Source: Nitrosomonas sp.
Lineage (GTDB): Bacteria; Pseudomonadota; Gammaproteobacteria; Burkholderiales; Nitrosomonadaceae
DNA: 64,000 nt
Assembly: GCA_031316255.1 (NCBI GenBank)
Contig: JALDQW010000001.1
Location: 3,071,485 to 3,135,484 of the forward strand
Direction of reading: 5' to 3'
The notes beneath the pieces were generated by a model. The model was not told where the DNA came from, searched no databases, and saw only the letters and a program-made list of their open reading frames with translations. This document shows, piece by piece, positions 37,839 through 47,593 of the stretch (positions are counted from its first letter, which is position 1; each line of letters opens with the position of its first letter). A program made the translations under genes and the position numbers.

Positions 37839-40364
37839 TTGAATAACGCTCAATTTATTGTGCGCAAGGTGGCGGTACTCGGAGCAGGGGTAATGGGTAC
37901 TCAGATTGCAGCCCATTTGGTGAATGCAAATATTGAAACGGTGTTGTTTGAGCTGCCTGCAGAAGCAGGGGATCCCAATGCTAATGTGATTAATGCCGTC
38001 GAAAAATTAAAAAAACTCGAGCCAGCGCCATTGGCTGCAAAAACAAAGGCTGCATTCATCCAACCGGGCAACTACGATCAGCACCTTGAAGTACTCAAGG
38101 AATGTGACGTGATCATTGAAGCAATCGCTGAGCGCATGGACTGGAAAAAGGCGCTTTACGAAAAGGTGACCCCTTATCTAGGTGAACAGACGATTTTTGC
38201 GAGTAACACTTCCGGACTTTCAATTAATACACTGGCACAGGCATTCCCTGAAGCACTGCGGCACCGGTTTTGCGGTGTTCATTTTTTCAACCCGCCACGC
38301 TACATGCATTTGGTCGAACTCATTCCATGCGCACAAAGCGATGGCGTCATGCTGGATAATCTCGAAGCATTTTTAACGACTTATCTCGGTAAAGGTGTAA
38401 TTCGAGCGAAAGATACGCCAAATTTTATTGCCAATCGTATAGGTGTGTTTTCATTACTGGCAACAATGCATCATGGCAAGGTTTTTGGTCTTGGTTTTGA
38501 CGAAGTGGATGCATTAACAGGTGCACTTATCGGCCGACCCAAAAGTGCGACATTCAGAACCGCGGACATTGTAGGCCTGGATATTCTGGCGCATGTTATC
38601 AATACCATGCGGGACACGTTACAGCATGATGCATGGCATGCCTACTTTGAAGCGCCTGACTGGTTGGAAAACTTAATCGATGATGGCGCTTTGGGTCAAA
38701 AAACAAAACGCGGTGTTTATCAGAAAGTCGGCAAGGAAATTCAGGTACTGGACCTTGCAACGAATGATTACCGTGTGTCCAAAGGTGAAGTGGATGAAGA
38801 TCTCAAGCACCAGTTAAAGTATTGCGCTCCTGCAGAGAAAATATCGAGTTTACGTAACAATTCAAATCGACAGGCACAGTTCTTGTGGTCTATTCATCGT
38901 GATTTGTTTCATTATTGCGCTGTTCAGCTGGAATCCATTGCCGATAATACGCGTGATGTGGATTTGGCTATTCGATGGGGTTTTGGCTGGGAGCATGGGC
39001 CCTTTGAGATCTGGCAGAGCGCCGGTTGGGAGCAGATTGCCAACTGGATAAACGAAGATATCGCTGCCGGTAAGAGCATGAGCGATACACCGTTACCGTC
39101 CTGGGTAATGGAGATAGCCAAACAGGATAATCAGGCGGTGCACACGGCGCAAGGCTCCTATGCGCCGGTATCCAGGACGCTGCATAAACGATCGACACTT
39201 CCGGTTTATCAGCGGCAGTTATTTCCTGACCGGCTTGTCGGCGAAGAGTCAACGTACGGCGAAACCATCTTTGAATCTGATGCTGTCAGAATGTGGCATA
39301 CCGGTGATAAGATTGCCATTCTCAGCTTCAAGAGTAAAATGCACACGATTGGCAAGGATGTCTTGAATGGCGTAAACGATGCGCTCAAAGAAGCTGAAAA
39401 AAACTGGCAAGCGTTGGTTATTTGGCAGACCGAGCCGCCATTCTCGGCGGGCGCCAATCTGAAACAGGCGACTGAACGGCCGAAATCATCGAGGCCGTCG
39501 CATGAGAAAAGTAGCATACCGCCACCACCTTCGGCATTTGATAAGTTTTTTAAGCGTTTCAAGAAATCGGCACAAGAAACGGTACTCAAAGCGGCCAGGG
39601 AACTGGATATGGCCGATACGCTGATGGCCAGGAAACTGGCGGAAGTTGAAGCGATGATCCACCAGTTCCAGCAGACATCACAGGCTTTGCGTTATTCCAT
39701 GATACCGACCATTGCGGCTGTAGACGGTTTGGCGCTGGGCGGTGGCTGTGAGTTTGTCATGCATTGCGACCGTGCAGTTGCGACAATGGAAACCTATATC
39801 GGTTTGGTTGAAGCAGGCGTCGGTTTGTTGCCTGCAGGGGGAGGATGCAAGGAATTTGCATTGAGGGCTGCGCAAACAGCACTGGAAGGCGATCCGTTTC
39901 CACAGTTAAAAAAATATTACCAGACTGTAGCCATGGCGGAATTGGCCAAAAGCGCTGATCAGGCCAAAGAAATGGGGTTCTTGCGCCCTGCCGATACGAT
40001 TATCATGAATCGTTTTGAGCTACTGCATGCAGCAAAATTACAGGCACTGGCTCTTGCTGAAGCCGGGTATCGCCCGCCGTTACGGTCAAGTGCGATTCCT
40101 GTGGCAGGGAATACCGGAATTGCAACGATTCAAAGCCTTCTAGTCAATATGCGTGAGGGCGATTTTATTTCAGAGCACGATAATCTAATCGCTAAAAAAA
40201 TTGCATATGTCATGTGTGGTGGTGATTTGACGCCGGGCAGCCTGGTCGATGAAGATTGGTTTCTTGAACTCGAACGGACTGCGTTTATGGAATTGCTTGC
40301 AACGGAAAAAACACAGGCGCGTATTGAACATATGTTAAGAACTGGAAAACCACTCAGAAATTAA
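37839..40364 (+). CDS. 3-hydroxyacyl-CoA dehydrogenase / enoyl-CoA hydratase (FadN-like)
   Basis: A beta-oxidation enzyme of about 841 residues. The dehydrogenase half is N-terminal: NAD fold LGAGVMGTQIAAHL, SNTSGLSIN and the catalytic region GVHFFNPPRYMHLVE. A hydratase (crotonase) half is C-terminal with PPFSAGANL, DGLALGGGCEF and EAGVGLLPAGGG. This order is that of FadN, not FadB. A Pro/Ser/Lys-rich insert (SIPPPPSAFD region) interrupts the crotonase part. Thiolase follows after 67 bp. Confidence 0.9.
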   Translation: MNNAQFIVRKVAVLGAGVMGTQIAAHLVNANIETVLFELPAEAGDPNANVINAVEKLKKLEPAPLAAKTKAAFIQPGNYDQHLEVLKECDVIIEAIAERMDWKKALYEKVTPYLGEQTIFASNTSGLSINTLAQAFPEALRHRFCGVHFFNPPRYMHLVELIPCAQSDGVMLDNLEAFLTTYLGKGVIRAKDTPNFIANRIGVFSLLATMHHGKVFGLGFDEVDALTGALIGRPKSATFRTADIVGLDILAHVINTMRDTLQHDAWHAYFEAPDWLENLIDDGALGQKTKRGVYQKVGKEIQVLDLATNDYRVSKGEVDEDLKHQLKYCAPAEKISSLRNNSNRQAQFLWSIHRDLFHYCAVQLESIADNTRDVDLAIRWGFGWEHGPFEIWQSAGWEQIANWINEDIAAGKSMSDTPLPSWVMEIAKQDNQAVHTAQGSYAPVSRTLHKRSTLPVYQRQLFPDRLVGEESTYGETIFESDAVRMWHTGDKIAILSFKSKMHTIGKDVLNGVNDALKEAEKNWQALVIWQTEPPFSAGANLKQATERPKSSRPSHEKSSIPPPPSAFDKFFKRFKKSAQETVLKAARELDMADTLMARKLAEVEAMIHQFQQTSQALRYSMIPTIAAVDGLALGGGCEFVMHCDRAVATMETYIGLVEAGVGLLPAGGGCKEFALRAAQTALEGDPFPQLKKYYQTVAMAELAKSADQAKEMGFLRPADTIIMNRFELLHAAKLQALALAEAGYRPPLRSSAIPVAGNTGIATIQSLLVNMREGDFISEHDNLIAKKIAYVMCGGDLTPGSLVDEDWFLELERTAFMELLATEKTQARIEHMLRTGKPLRN

Positions 40365-40431
40365 TTGATTATTTATTCGGATCGCTATATGAGTGCGGAG
40401 GCTTAGCTTTTCGTATTCCAAGGAGATATTA

Positions 40432-41631
40432 ATGACCAAGCAAACTCAAGAAGCCTATATCGTCGCCACTGCACGCACGCCTGTCGGTAAAGCGCCTCGC
40501 GGCATGTTCAAACATGTTCGTCCGGACGATATGCTGGTTCATGTACTGAAAACGGTTATGGCACAATGCAAGGGATTGGACCCGGCAGCGATTGATGACG
40601 TGGTTGTCGGGTGTGCCATGCCCGAAGCAGAGCAGGGGATTAATGTTGCTCGCGTTGCACTGCTATTGGCCGGCCTGCCGGATAGTGTGCCGGGAATGAC
40701 GATTAATCGCTTTTGTGCATCTGGATTACAATCTGTTGCAATTGCGGCTGATCGCATACGTTTAGGTGAGGCGGATGTAATGATCGCCGGAGGCACTGAA
40801 AGCATGAGCATGGTGCCTATGATGGGTAATAAGGTCGCCATGAATCCGATAATGTTCAAACATGACGAGAATGTTGCAATCGCTTATGGTATGGGCATGA
40901 CTGCAGAAAAAGTTGCAGAACAGTGGAAGATAGGCCGTGAGGCACAGGATGAATTTGCCTTTACGAGTCATCAACGTGCTTTAAAAGCGATAGAAAATGA
41001 TGAATTTAAACAAGAAATCTCACCGTATACCGTAGATGAAAAATATCCCGATTTAGCGACACATCAAGTACATGCAAAAGTGTCTGTAAAAGATACCGAT
41101 GAAGGCCCGCGTGCCGACACGAGTATTGAAGTGCTTGCAAAGCTCAAACCGGTCTTTGCTGCACATGGTTCGGTAACTGCGGGTAACAGTTCGCAAATGT
41201 CTGATGGCGCCGGCGCCGTGGTTTTAATGAGCGAGGCCGCCTTGAAGCGTTTTAATCTTGCTCCGATAGGCCGTTTTATCGGATTTTCTGTCGCCGGTGT
41301 TCCGCCGGAAATTATGGGTGTGGGCCCGATTAAAGCAATTCCTAAAGTACTGGCGCAAACTGGCATCAAGCAAGATGATCTTGACTGGATCGAATTAAAT
41401 GAAGCATTTGCTGCACAAAGCCTGGCAGTCATTAATGAGCTGGGCCTGGATCGGGAAAAAATCAATCCGCTTGGCGGAGCAATTGCATTAGGTCATCCGT
41501 TGGGCGCTACCGGGTCTATACGTGTGGCAACGCTGATGCACGGGTTGCGTCGGCACCAAAAAAAATACGGTATGGTAACCATGTGTATTGGCAGCGGCAT
41601 GGGTGCTGCCGGTGTATTTGAAGCGCTTTAG
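40432..41631 (+). CDS. acetyl-CoA C-acyltransferase (thiolase)
   Basis: A thiolase of 399 residues that splits 3-ketoacyl-CoA in the last step of beta-oxidation. The nucleophile C95 is in NRFCASGLQS; the His of GHPLGATG and the second Cys of CIGSGMGAAG complete the site. The ATG 40432 has AAGGAG seven bases upstream, so the frame start at 40393 is not used. It forms an operon with the FadN-like gene. Its TAG stop overlaps the first base of MITE copy B. Confidence 0.93.
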   Translation: MTKQTQEAYIVATARTPVGKAPRGMFKHVRPDDMLVHVLKTVMAQCKGLDPAAIDDVVVGCAMPEAEQGINVARVALLLAGLPDSVPGMTINRFCASGLQSVAIAADRIRLGEADVMIAGGTESMSMVPMMGNKVAMNPIMFKHDENVAIAYGMGMTAEKVAEQWKIGREAQDEFAFTSHQRALKAIENDEFKQEISPYTVDEKYPDLATHQVHAKVSVKDTDEGPRADTSIEVLAKLKPVFAAHGSVTAGNSSQMSDGAGAVVLMSEAALKRFNLAPIGRFIGFSVAGVPPEIMGVGPIKAIPKVLAQTGIKQDDLDWIELNEAFAAQSLAVINELGLDREKINPLGGAIALGHPLGATGSIRVATLMHGLRRHQKKYGMVTMCIGSGMGAAGVFEAL

Positions 41632-41771
41632 GGCATCTCTAAAAATCCATATTTTGTCACAATACTTTGTTGTTCACAAAAAATATCTCCTTACATATCA
41701 ATCATATGCTGCGTCAATATTTTTTGTTCTCGCCTCGTCTTGTTTAAAACTCTGAATTTTTAGAGGTGCCC
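41631..41771 (+). mobile_element. MITE copy B (141 bp)
   Basis: The second copy of the element at 36102-36242, about 94 percent identical and in the same orientation. The left end has one change (GGGCATCT) and the right end is intact. It is flanked by the 4-bp direct repeat TTTA (41627-41630 and 41772-41775). It sits between convergent genes; the first base of the element is the last base of the thiolase stop codon. Confidence 0.88.
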
Positions 41772-41776
41772 TTTAG

Positions 41777-42625
41777 TTAATTGCCTAAAACGTCCCAGTG
41801 GTGTTTTAAATGATCAGCAATAAATGTGCTGATGAAGTAATAACTGTGATCATAGCCAGAATGGTAACGCAAGGTTAGTTTCTGCCCGGTATTATGGCAA
41901 ACTTGCGCCAGTTGTTCAGGGTGCAGTTGTTCGGACATAAATTTGTCGTCAAGGCCCTGGTCGACCAGTATGTCGCTTGTACGGTATCCATCTTCGATCA
42001 ACGCAGTGGCGTCATATTTGCGCCAATCGTGCTGATTTCTACCCAGATAGTGCGTGAATGCCTTCTGTCCCCAGGGACACTGAATGGGCGCAGATACGGG
42101 TGCAAAAGCCGAAACGGATCTGAATTTTTCAGGATGACGTAATGCCAGTGTCAGCGCACCATGACCGCCCATCGAATGCCCAGATATTCCAATTCTGTTT
42201 TCATCCGTAGGGAATTGATTGATAATGATTCCATATAACTCATGCGCGACATAACTTTCCATCAAATAGTGATTTGACCACGGTTGCGCTGTTGCATCCA
42301 GATAAAAACCTGCGCCCGCACCGAAATCCCAGTCGTCGGTTTCCCCCGGAATACATGTTTCGCGTGGACTGGTGTCCATGGTAACCAACATGAGTCCGTA
42401 TTCTGCTGCATAACGCTGAGCACCTGCTTTGATCATGAAGGTTTCTTCAGTGCATGTCAGGCCTGCGAGAAAGAAGATTGCGGGAACCGGATTTTGCTGC
42501 GCTTGGGGCGGCTGATATACTGAAAAACGCATCGGTAAACCAATAATTTGTGATGTGTGCTGATAAAAGCTTTGAATACCGTTGAAACAACTATGCTGGT
42601 TACGTATTTCTAGAATCTGTTTCAT
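41777..42625 (-). CDS. fghA: S-formylglutathione hydrolase
   Basis: A 282-residue esterase D family enzyme that hydrolyses S-formylglutathione to formate and glutathione, the step after class III ADH. The nucleophile Ser is in GHSMGGHGAL. The usual FFLAGLTCTEETF segment and a C-terminal HSGYDHSYYF with the catalytic His are present. Its ATG overlaps the stop of the upstream dehydrogenase by one base, so they are coupled. Confidence 0.95.
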   Translation of the reverse strand: MKQILEIRNQHSCFNGIQSFYQHTSQIIGLPMRFSVYQPPQAQQNPVPAIFFLAGLTCTEETFMIKAGAQRYAAEYGLMLVTMDTSPRETCIPGETDDWDFGAGAGFYLDATAQPWSNHYLMESYVAHELYGIIINQFPTDENRIGISGHSMGGHGALTLALRHPEKFRSVSAFAPVSAPIQCPWGQKAFTHYLGRNQHDWRKYDATALIEDGYRTSDILVDQGLDDKFMSEQLHPEQLAQVCHNTGQKLTLRYHSGYDHSYYFISTFIADHLKHHWDVLGN

Positions 42626-43731
42626 TAGTAAATTACTACTGAGCGGATTGATTCCCCGGCTTTCATCAGGCGAAAACCTTCGTTAATATCTTCAAGTTTC
42701 AGGGTATGTGTAATCAATGAATCTATATTGATTTTGCCATCCATATACCAATCGACAATTTTTGGCACGTCTGTCCGGCCTCGCGCGCCGCCGAAAGCAG
42801 TGCCTTCCCACTTGCGGCCGGTTACCAGTTGAAATGGTCGTGTACTGATTTCCGCACCGGCCTCGGCTACACCTATGATAATACTGCGCCCCCATCCCTT
42901 ATGCGTGCATTCCAATGCCTGCCGCATAACTTTTGTATTCCCGATACATTCAAAGCTATAATCTGCGCCGCCATCGGTAAGTTGAACGATTGCATCGACA
43001 ATATCAGGCACTTCGTTCGGATTCAGAAAGTGCGTCATGCCAAATTCACGCGCCATGGCTTCGCGTTTTGAATTGATGTCAATACCGATTATTTTGTCGG
43101 CACCGACCATTCTGGCGCCTTGTATAACATTCAAACCGATTCCGCCCAGACCAAAGACAGCTACATTGCTGCCCGTTTCAACTTTAGCGGTAAACAGTAC
43201 TGCGCCTATACCGGTTGTCACGCCGCACCCGATATAACAGACTTTGTCAAAAGGTGCATCCTTGCGAATTTTGGCTAATGCTATTTCAGGAGCGACGGTA
43301 AAATTAGAAAAGGTCGATGTGCCCATATAATGAAACAACGGTTGACCGTCGATTGAAAAGCGTGATGTTGAGTCGGGCATCAAGCCGCGGCCCTGAGTGC
43401 TTCGAATAGCCTGACAAAGATTGGTTTTTTGCGATAGGCAAAATTTGCACTCGCGGCATTCCGGTGTATACAGTGGAATTACATGGTCGCCAACTTTCAG
43501 GGATTTTACGTTTTTTCCAACATCAACCACAATACCAGCACCTTCATGTCCCAGAACCGTTGGAAACAGACCCTCGGGATCTGCGCCTGAAAGCGTATAG
43601 TAATCGGTATGGCAAATACCGGTGGCTTTGATTTCAACGAGCACTTCACCTTCCTTGGGTCCCTCCAGATCAATATTTTCTATGGTTAGTGGCTGTCCCG
43701 CTTGCCACGCTATGGCTGCTCTTGTTTTCAT
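42625..43731 (-). CDS. frmA: S-(hydroxymethyl)glutathione dehydrogenase / class III alcohol dehydrogenase
   Basis: A zinc alcohol dehydrogenase of about 368 residues that oxidises S-hydroxymethylglutathione with NAD. Zinc ligands are in [25 protein letters not shown] and the structural-zinc block CRECKFC plus NLC. The NAD fold has [17 protein letters not shown]. The start at 43731 (MKTRAAIAW) has AGGA eight bases upstream; an in-frame ATG at 43749 is less likely. With fghA it forms a two-gene formaldehyde detoxification operon. Confidence 0.95.
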   Translation of the reverse strand: MKTRAAIAWQAGQPLTIENIDLEGPKEGEVLVEIKATGICHTDYYTLSGADPEGLFPTVLGHEGAGIVVDVGKNVKSLKVGDHVIPLYTPECRECKFCLSQKTNLCQAIRSTQGRGLMPDSTSRFSIDGQPLFHYMGTSTFSNFTVAPEIALAKIRKDAPFDKVCYIGCGVTTGIGAVLFTAKVETGSNVAVFGLGGIGLNVIQGARMVGADKIIGIDINSKREAMAREFGMTHFLNPNEVPDIVDAIVQLTDGGADYSFECIGNTKVMRQALECTHKGWGRSIIIGVAEAGAEISTRPFQLVTGRKWEGTAFGGARGRTDVPKIVDWYMDGKINIDSLITHTLKLEDINEGFRLMKAGESIRSVVIY

Positions 43732-44250
43732 ACGAATAATCCTATTCAATTATGAGTAATGGTGTTGCGCTTTTCAATATTTGGTGTCAATCTTATCGTA
43801 GGATGGTGAAATTTGTATATATAGATTATTAAGTTCTTTTATTTCAAGAGATGTTGGCATTAAACCAGTAATTTTCTTATATATGAATTTAATGCGGTAA
43901 TGGCTAATACTTATTTGGATAAAAGCAGCATTGTGTAAATCAGGGGCGGAAAATCTTTTCGCTGTGTACCTTAGTCCGGTTGTATCAGTAACTTATGGTG
44001 ATATCATGTGGTGATATTCAGGTCTGGGAGAGTGCTACAGACTGCATTCAGTGACAGAATTTATAGGTGACGAACTTTATAGTTTACATGTTATTGATGT
44101 TTCTTTTTTCAGACCCATATAAATAAAGGTTAATTGCGGGTTTATTGCTAATTATGAAATTTAGTTTATCGATTAGTATCTGGTACTATTCCATCATGTT
44201 ATAAAAAGCTTTTTTGACTATACCTGGTAATTGTTTAAGAGGAAATTTCT
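43732..44250. other. AT-rich intergenic region before exopolysaccharide operon
   Basis: A 519-bp gap between frmA and the export lipoprotein gene. No coding sequence is seen. It should hold the promoters of both divergent operons; no hexamer pair or sigma-54 site is clear enough to call. A GTG start and an AGAGGA ribosome site end the gap. Confidence 0.4.
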
Positions 44251-44880
44251 GTGAAAACAAATTTTTCAAGCATGATTGGTGCAAAGCAATTTCTTATTTT
44301 ATGCTTTTCTTTAATGCTTATGAGTGGCTGTAAAACATATCCGTTATTAAATGAGTCTGAAGATGGCGCCATTTCACGGGATTATTTAATTGGGCCGGGC
44401 GATACTGTGGATATTATTGTATGGCGTAATCCTGAGATATCCATGTCGGTGCCGGTCAGGCCGGATGGCAAGATTACAACGCCTCTTGTAGAAGACTTGC
44501 CAGCCAGCGGTAAAACTTCAACGCAACTGGCGCGTGATATTGAAGAGACGTTATCCAAATATATACAGGAACCCGTTGTCACTGTCATTATTACTGAATT
44601 TGTAGGGCGTTATAGTGAACAGATTCGTGTTATAGGAGAAGCTGCGGACCCGAGAGCTTTGGCATATCGAGAAAACATGACGTTAATGGATGTAATGATC
44701 GCTGTGGGAGGAATGACTGATTTTGCTGCGGGAAATAGGGCAAAAGTTATTCGCACTATTGATGGAGAACAAAAACAATTTCGTGTTCGGTTAAATGATT
44801 TGATTAGAGATGGTGATATTTCAGCAAATGTGCCAATGCTACAAGGTGATGTATTGGTAATCCCGGAAAGTTTTTTTTAG
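44251..44880 (+). CDS. XrtA-associated polysaccharide export lipoprotein (Wza-like)
   Basis: A 209-residue outer-membrane auxiliary lipoprotein, GTG start. The lipobox MSGC ends a short signal peptide. The Poly_export domain begins YLIGPGDTVDIIVWRNPE, with PVRPDGKITTPLVEDLPASG, and a SLBB domain follows (IRVIGEAADPRALAYRENMT). It forms the export pore for exopolysaccharide. It is the first gene of the operon. Confidence 0.92.
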   Translation: MKTNFSSMIGAKQFLILCFSLMLMSGCKTYPLLNESEDGAISRDYLIGPGDTVDIIVWRNPEISMSVPVRPDGKITTPLVEDLPASGKTSTQLARDIEETLSKYIQEPVVTVIITEFVGRYSEQIRVIGEAADPRALAYRENMTLMDVMIAVGGMTDFAAGNRAKVIRTIDGEQKQFRVRLNDLIRDGDISANVPMLQGDVLVIPESFF

Positions 44881-45071
44881 TTCTCATATCATTGAATATA
44901 AATTAAGTATTAATTCGCTGCTTAAATTTCGAAGCGTTATAGACAGCAAAATCAGAGATGCCTGTGGTCGGCAAGATGTGTGGCGAGCATGCTTTAAGTT
45001 AATTGGCTTCAATCATCAGTACAATTTTCGTATTAATCAAAGCGATCAGAAATTAAAAGAGAATATTTTCC

Positions 45072-46637
45072 ATGGATGAGTTAATTACTCGAGTATATGT
45101 TTGTATTAAAGGGATCTGGAAATACCGTTTGGTAGCGACCATTATTGCATGGGTGGTGGCCATTGCGGGTTGGATAGTAGTTCTTAAGTTACCTGATGAT
45201 TATCAGGCGTCAGCAAGAATTTATGTAGATACCCAAAATATAATCCGGCCATTGATGGAAGGAATGACGGTTTCGCCGAATGTGCAGCAACAGATTTCCA
45301 TCATGGGACGTACTTTAATCAGTCGTCCAAATGTTGAACGTATAGTTCGGATGGTGGACCTTGATATCCACGTGGTCAGTGAGAAAGAAAAAGAGCGACT
45401 GGTATCGGAACTTATGAAAGATATCAAACTGGGCGCAGCAGCCGGAGATAACATTTTTACAATTTCATACAATCATAAAGATCCGGTCTTGGCCAAGGAT
45501 ATTGTCCAATCGTTGTTAACAATTTTTGTGGAAGAAGGACTTGATGGTAAAAAAGATGAATCTTCTTCAGCATTACGGTTTATAGATCAGCAAATTGCGG
45601 CTTATGAATCAAAGTTGATTGCAGTTGAAAATGCGATTACGGAATTTAAACAAAAAAACCTTGGCTTGTTACCTGGGCAAGGTGGCGATTACTATGAACA
45701 ATTATTGAAAGCTGAAGAGGATAAGCGAAAAGCGCAATTGGCACTTAAAGAAGCGGAAAAGGGTCGAGATGCGATCAGGCGGCAGATTAGTGGTGATGAG
45801 CCTATATTTGTTTTAGAGCCTTTTGCGTTAGAAGGTGCAAAAATTGTCAATCCCGAGATTGATGCGCGTATTCGTAATCTGAATGAAAATTTGGATACAT
45901 TGCGTTTAAATTATACTGAATTGCATCCGGATATCATATCTACAAAAAGGCTTATTGCACAACTCGAAGAACAAAAAAAAGAAGAAGCGAAACGCAATTA
46001 TTCAAATAATAAGGATCCGGGCCTGAATTATAGCCCCATGTTACAACAGCTAAATGTTGCATTGGCAGATGCAGAAGCTGTCGTTGCATCAATGTCTGCG
46101 CGGGTTGAAGAATATACAGCAAGATATGAAAGATTGAAATCGATGAGTACTGCAATACCGCGCGTTGAAGCTGAATTTACGCAACTTAATCGTGACTACG
46201 CTGTAAATAAAGCAAATTATGAGCAACTTCTGGAGCGTCGTGTTTCAGCAAAAATGTCTGGCGAATTAACTTCTGCATCTGGATTGCTGTCATTTAGAAT
46301 CGTTGATCCTCCTCAAATACCGGAGATCCCAATTGGGCCCAATCACCTGATGTTATTTTCGATTGTTTTTTTGGTTTCTCTGGCGGCCGGAATTGCGGTG
46401 GCATTTGTAATCAGTCAAGTCCGGCCGGCTTTCTATAGCCAAAGTGACTTGCGTGAATTTACTGGAATTTCCGTTTTGGGGTCTGTTCCCATGATATGGA
46501 CTGACCAACAAAAAGCACAACGTAAAAAGCGGCTTTTTATGTTTGGTTTTTCTATTTTCTTGTTAGCGGCAATTTACACGATGTTAATGTTGTATTTCAG
46601 GAAACTTGAAAAGATTATTGATATATTGCCTTTTTAA
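45072..46637 (+). CDS. XrtA-system polysaccharide chain-length determinant
   Basis: A Wzz/GumC-type inner-membrane protein of 521 residues. An N-terminal span (about 19-36) is followed by DDYQASARIYVDTQNIIRP. A long periplasmic coiled coil (about 180-390) ends at a GNVR-like segment, and a second span lies near 425-446, with a third near 490-505. It lies 190 bp after the export gene. Confidence 0.92.
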   Translation: MDELITRVYVCIKGIWKYRLVATIIAWVVAIAGWIVVLKLPDDYQASARIYVDTQNIIRPLMEGMTVSPNVQQQISIMGRTLISRPNVERIVRMVDLDIHVVSEKEKERLVSELMKDIKLGAAAGDNIFTISYNHKDPVLAKDIVQSLLTIFVEEGLDGKKDESSSALRFIDQQIAAYESKLIAVENAITEFKQKNLGLLPGQGGDYYEQLLKAEEDKRKAQLALKEAEKGRDAIRRQISGDEPIFVLEPFALEGAKIVNPEIDARIRNLNENLDTLRLNYTELHPDIISTKRLIAQLEEQKKEEAKRNYSNNKDPGLNYSPMLQQLNVALADAEAVVASMSARVEEYTARYERLKSMSTAIPRVEAEFTQLNRDYAVNKANYEQLLERRVSAKMSGELTSASGLLSFRIVDPPQIPEIPIGPNHLMLFSIVFLVSLAAGIAVAFVISQVRPAFYSQSDLREFTGISVLGSVPMIWTDQQKAQRKKRLFMFGFSIFLLAAIYTMLMLYFRKLEKIIDILPF

Positions 46638-46699
46638 GCCCGGATTTAACCAGTAAATTATTTACAAAGCCTTTTTTGATTAAATCATCAAGGATTGTC

Positions 46700-47593
46700 A
46701 TGAGTATTATTGAAAAAGCAATTAGCAAGCTTGAAAAAGAAGTGGGTAACCAGACTGCAAAGGCTTCTAGTCGAACTAAACTAAAGACTAATCGTGAGTC
46801 CAAGCCCAAGCCTGAATCGATACAAGAAGAAGGTTTAAATGTTAATCAAGCTTCATTAGATGAGCATGTGTATGAATCTGCTCAAGCAAATTATATCAAT
46901 ATTGATCTCGACCGACTGAGTCGTTTAGGAATTGTAACGCCTGATCAAGGTAAAACACAAATTGCAGAGCAGTTCAGAATTATAAAAAGACCGTTATTAA
47001 CAAAAGCATTTGCTAAAAAGAATAACAATTTGATTATGATCTCCAGCGCGGTGGCCGGAGAAGGCAAAAGTTTCTGTTCGGTGAATTTGGCAATGAGTAT
47101 TGCATCTGAAATGGACCATAGGGTTTTGCTGATAGATGCTGATGTTGCCAGACCTTCAATACCTAATTTATTAGGTTTTAAGAATGAAAAAGGGCTGATG
47201 GATATGCTGCTAGGCGAATCAATCGATGTGGCCGATGTATTGATAAAAACAAATGTGGGGAAACTCAGTCTAATTACGAGTGGAACTGCACATTCACACG
47301 CGACTGAGCTTTTGGCCAGCCAGACTATGATCATGCTGCTCGAAGAACTTGCCCAGCGTTATAATGATAGAATTGTAATATTTGATGCACCGCCTATTTT
47401 GATGACGAGTGAAGCACGTGTGCTGGCGGAACGAATGGGGCAAATTGTATTGGTTGTTGAAGCCGAGCGGACAACACAACAAGCACTTAGTCATGTGATC
47501 AGTCAATTTAATTCCAAAGCTAATATTAATTTAATTTATAACAAAGTCAGAACTTTTTCGGGTGGCGAATATTATGGGTATTACTACTCATGA
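46700..47593 (+). CDS. XrtA-associated tyrosine autokinase (BY-kinase)
   Basis: A bacterial tyrosine kinase of about 297 residues that acts with the chain-length protein. Walker A AGEGKSFCSVNLA, Walker A' LIDADVARPS and Walker B IVIFDAPPIL are present. The tail is Tyr-rich (GGEYYGYYYS) and should be autophosphorylated. Start 46700 has AGGA six bases upstream and fits the family start MSIIEKAI. Confidence 0.93.
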   Translation: MSIIEKAISKLEKEVGNQTAKASSRTKLKTNRESKPKPESIQEEGLNVNQASLDEHVYESAQANYINIDLDRLSRLGIVTPDQGKTQIAEQFRIIKRPLLTKAFAKKNNNLIMISSAVAGEGKSFCSVNLAMSIASEMDHRVLLIDADVARPSIPNLLGFKNEKGLMDMLLGESIDVADVLIKTNVGKLSLITSGTAHSHATELLASQTMIMLLEELAQRYNDRIVIFDAPPILMTSEARVLAERMGQIVLVVEAERTTQQALSHVISQFNSKANINLIYNKVRTFSGGEYYGYYYS

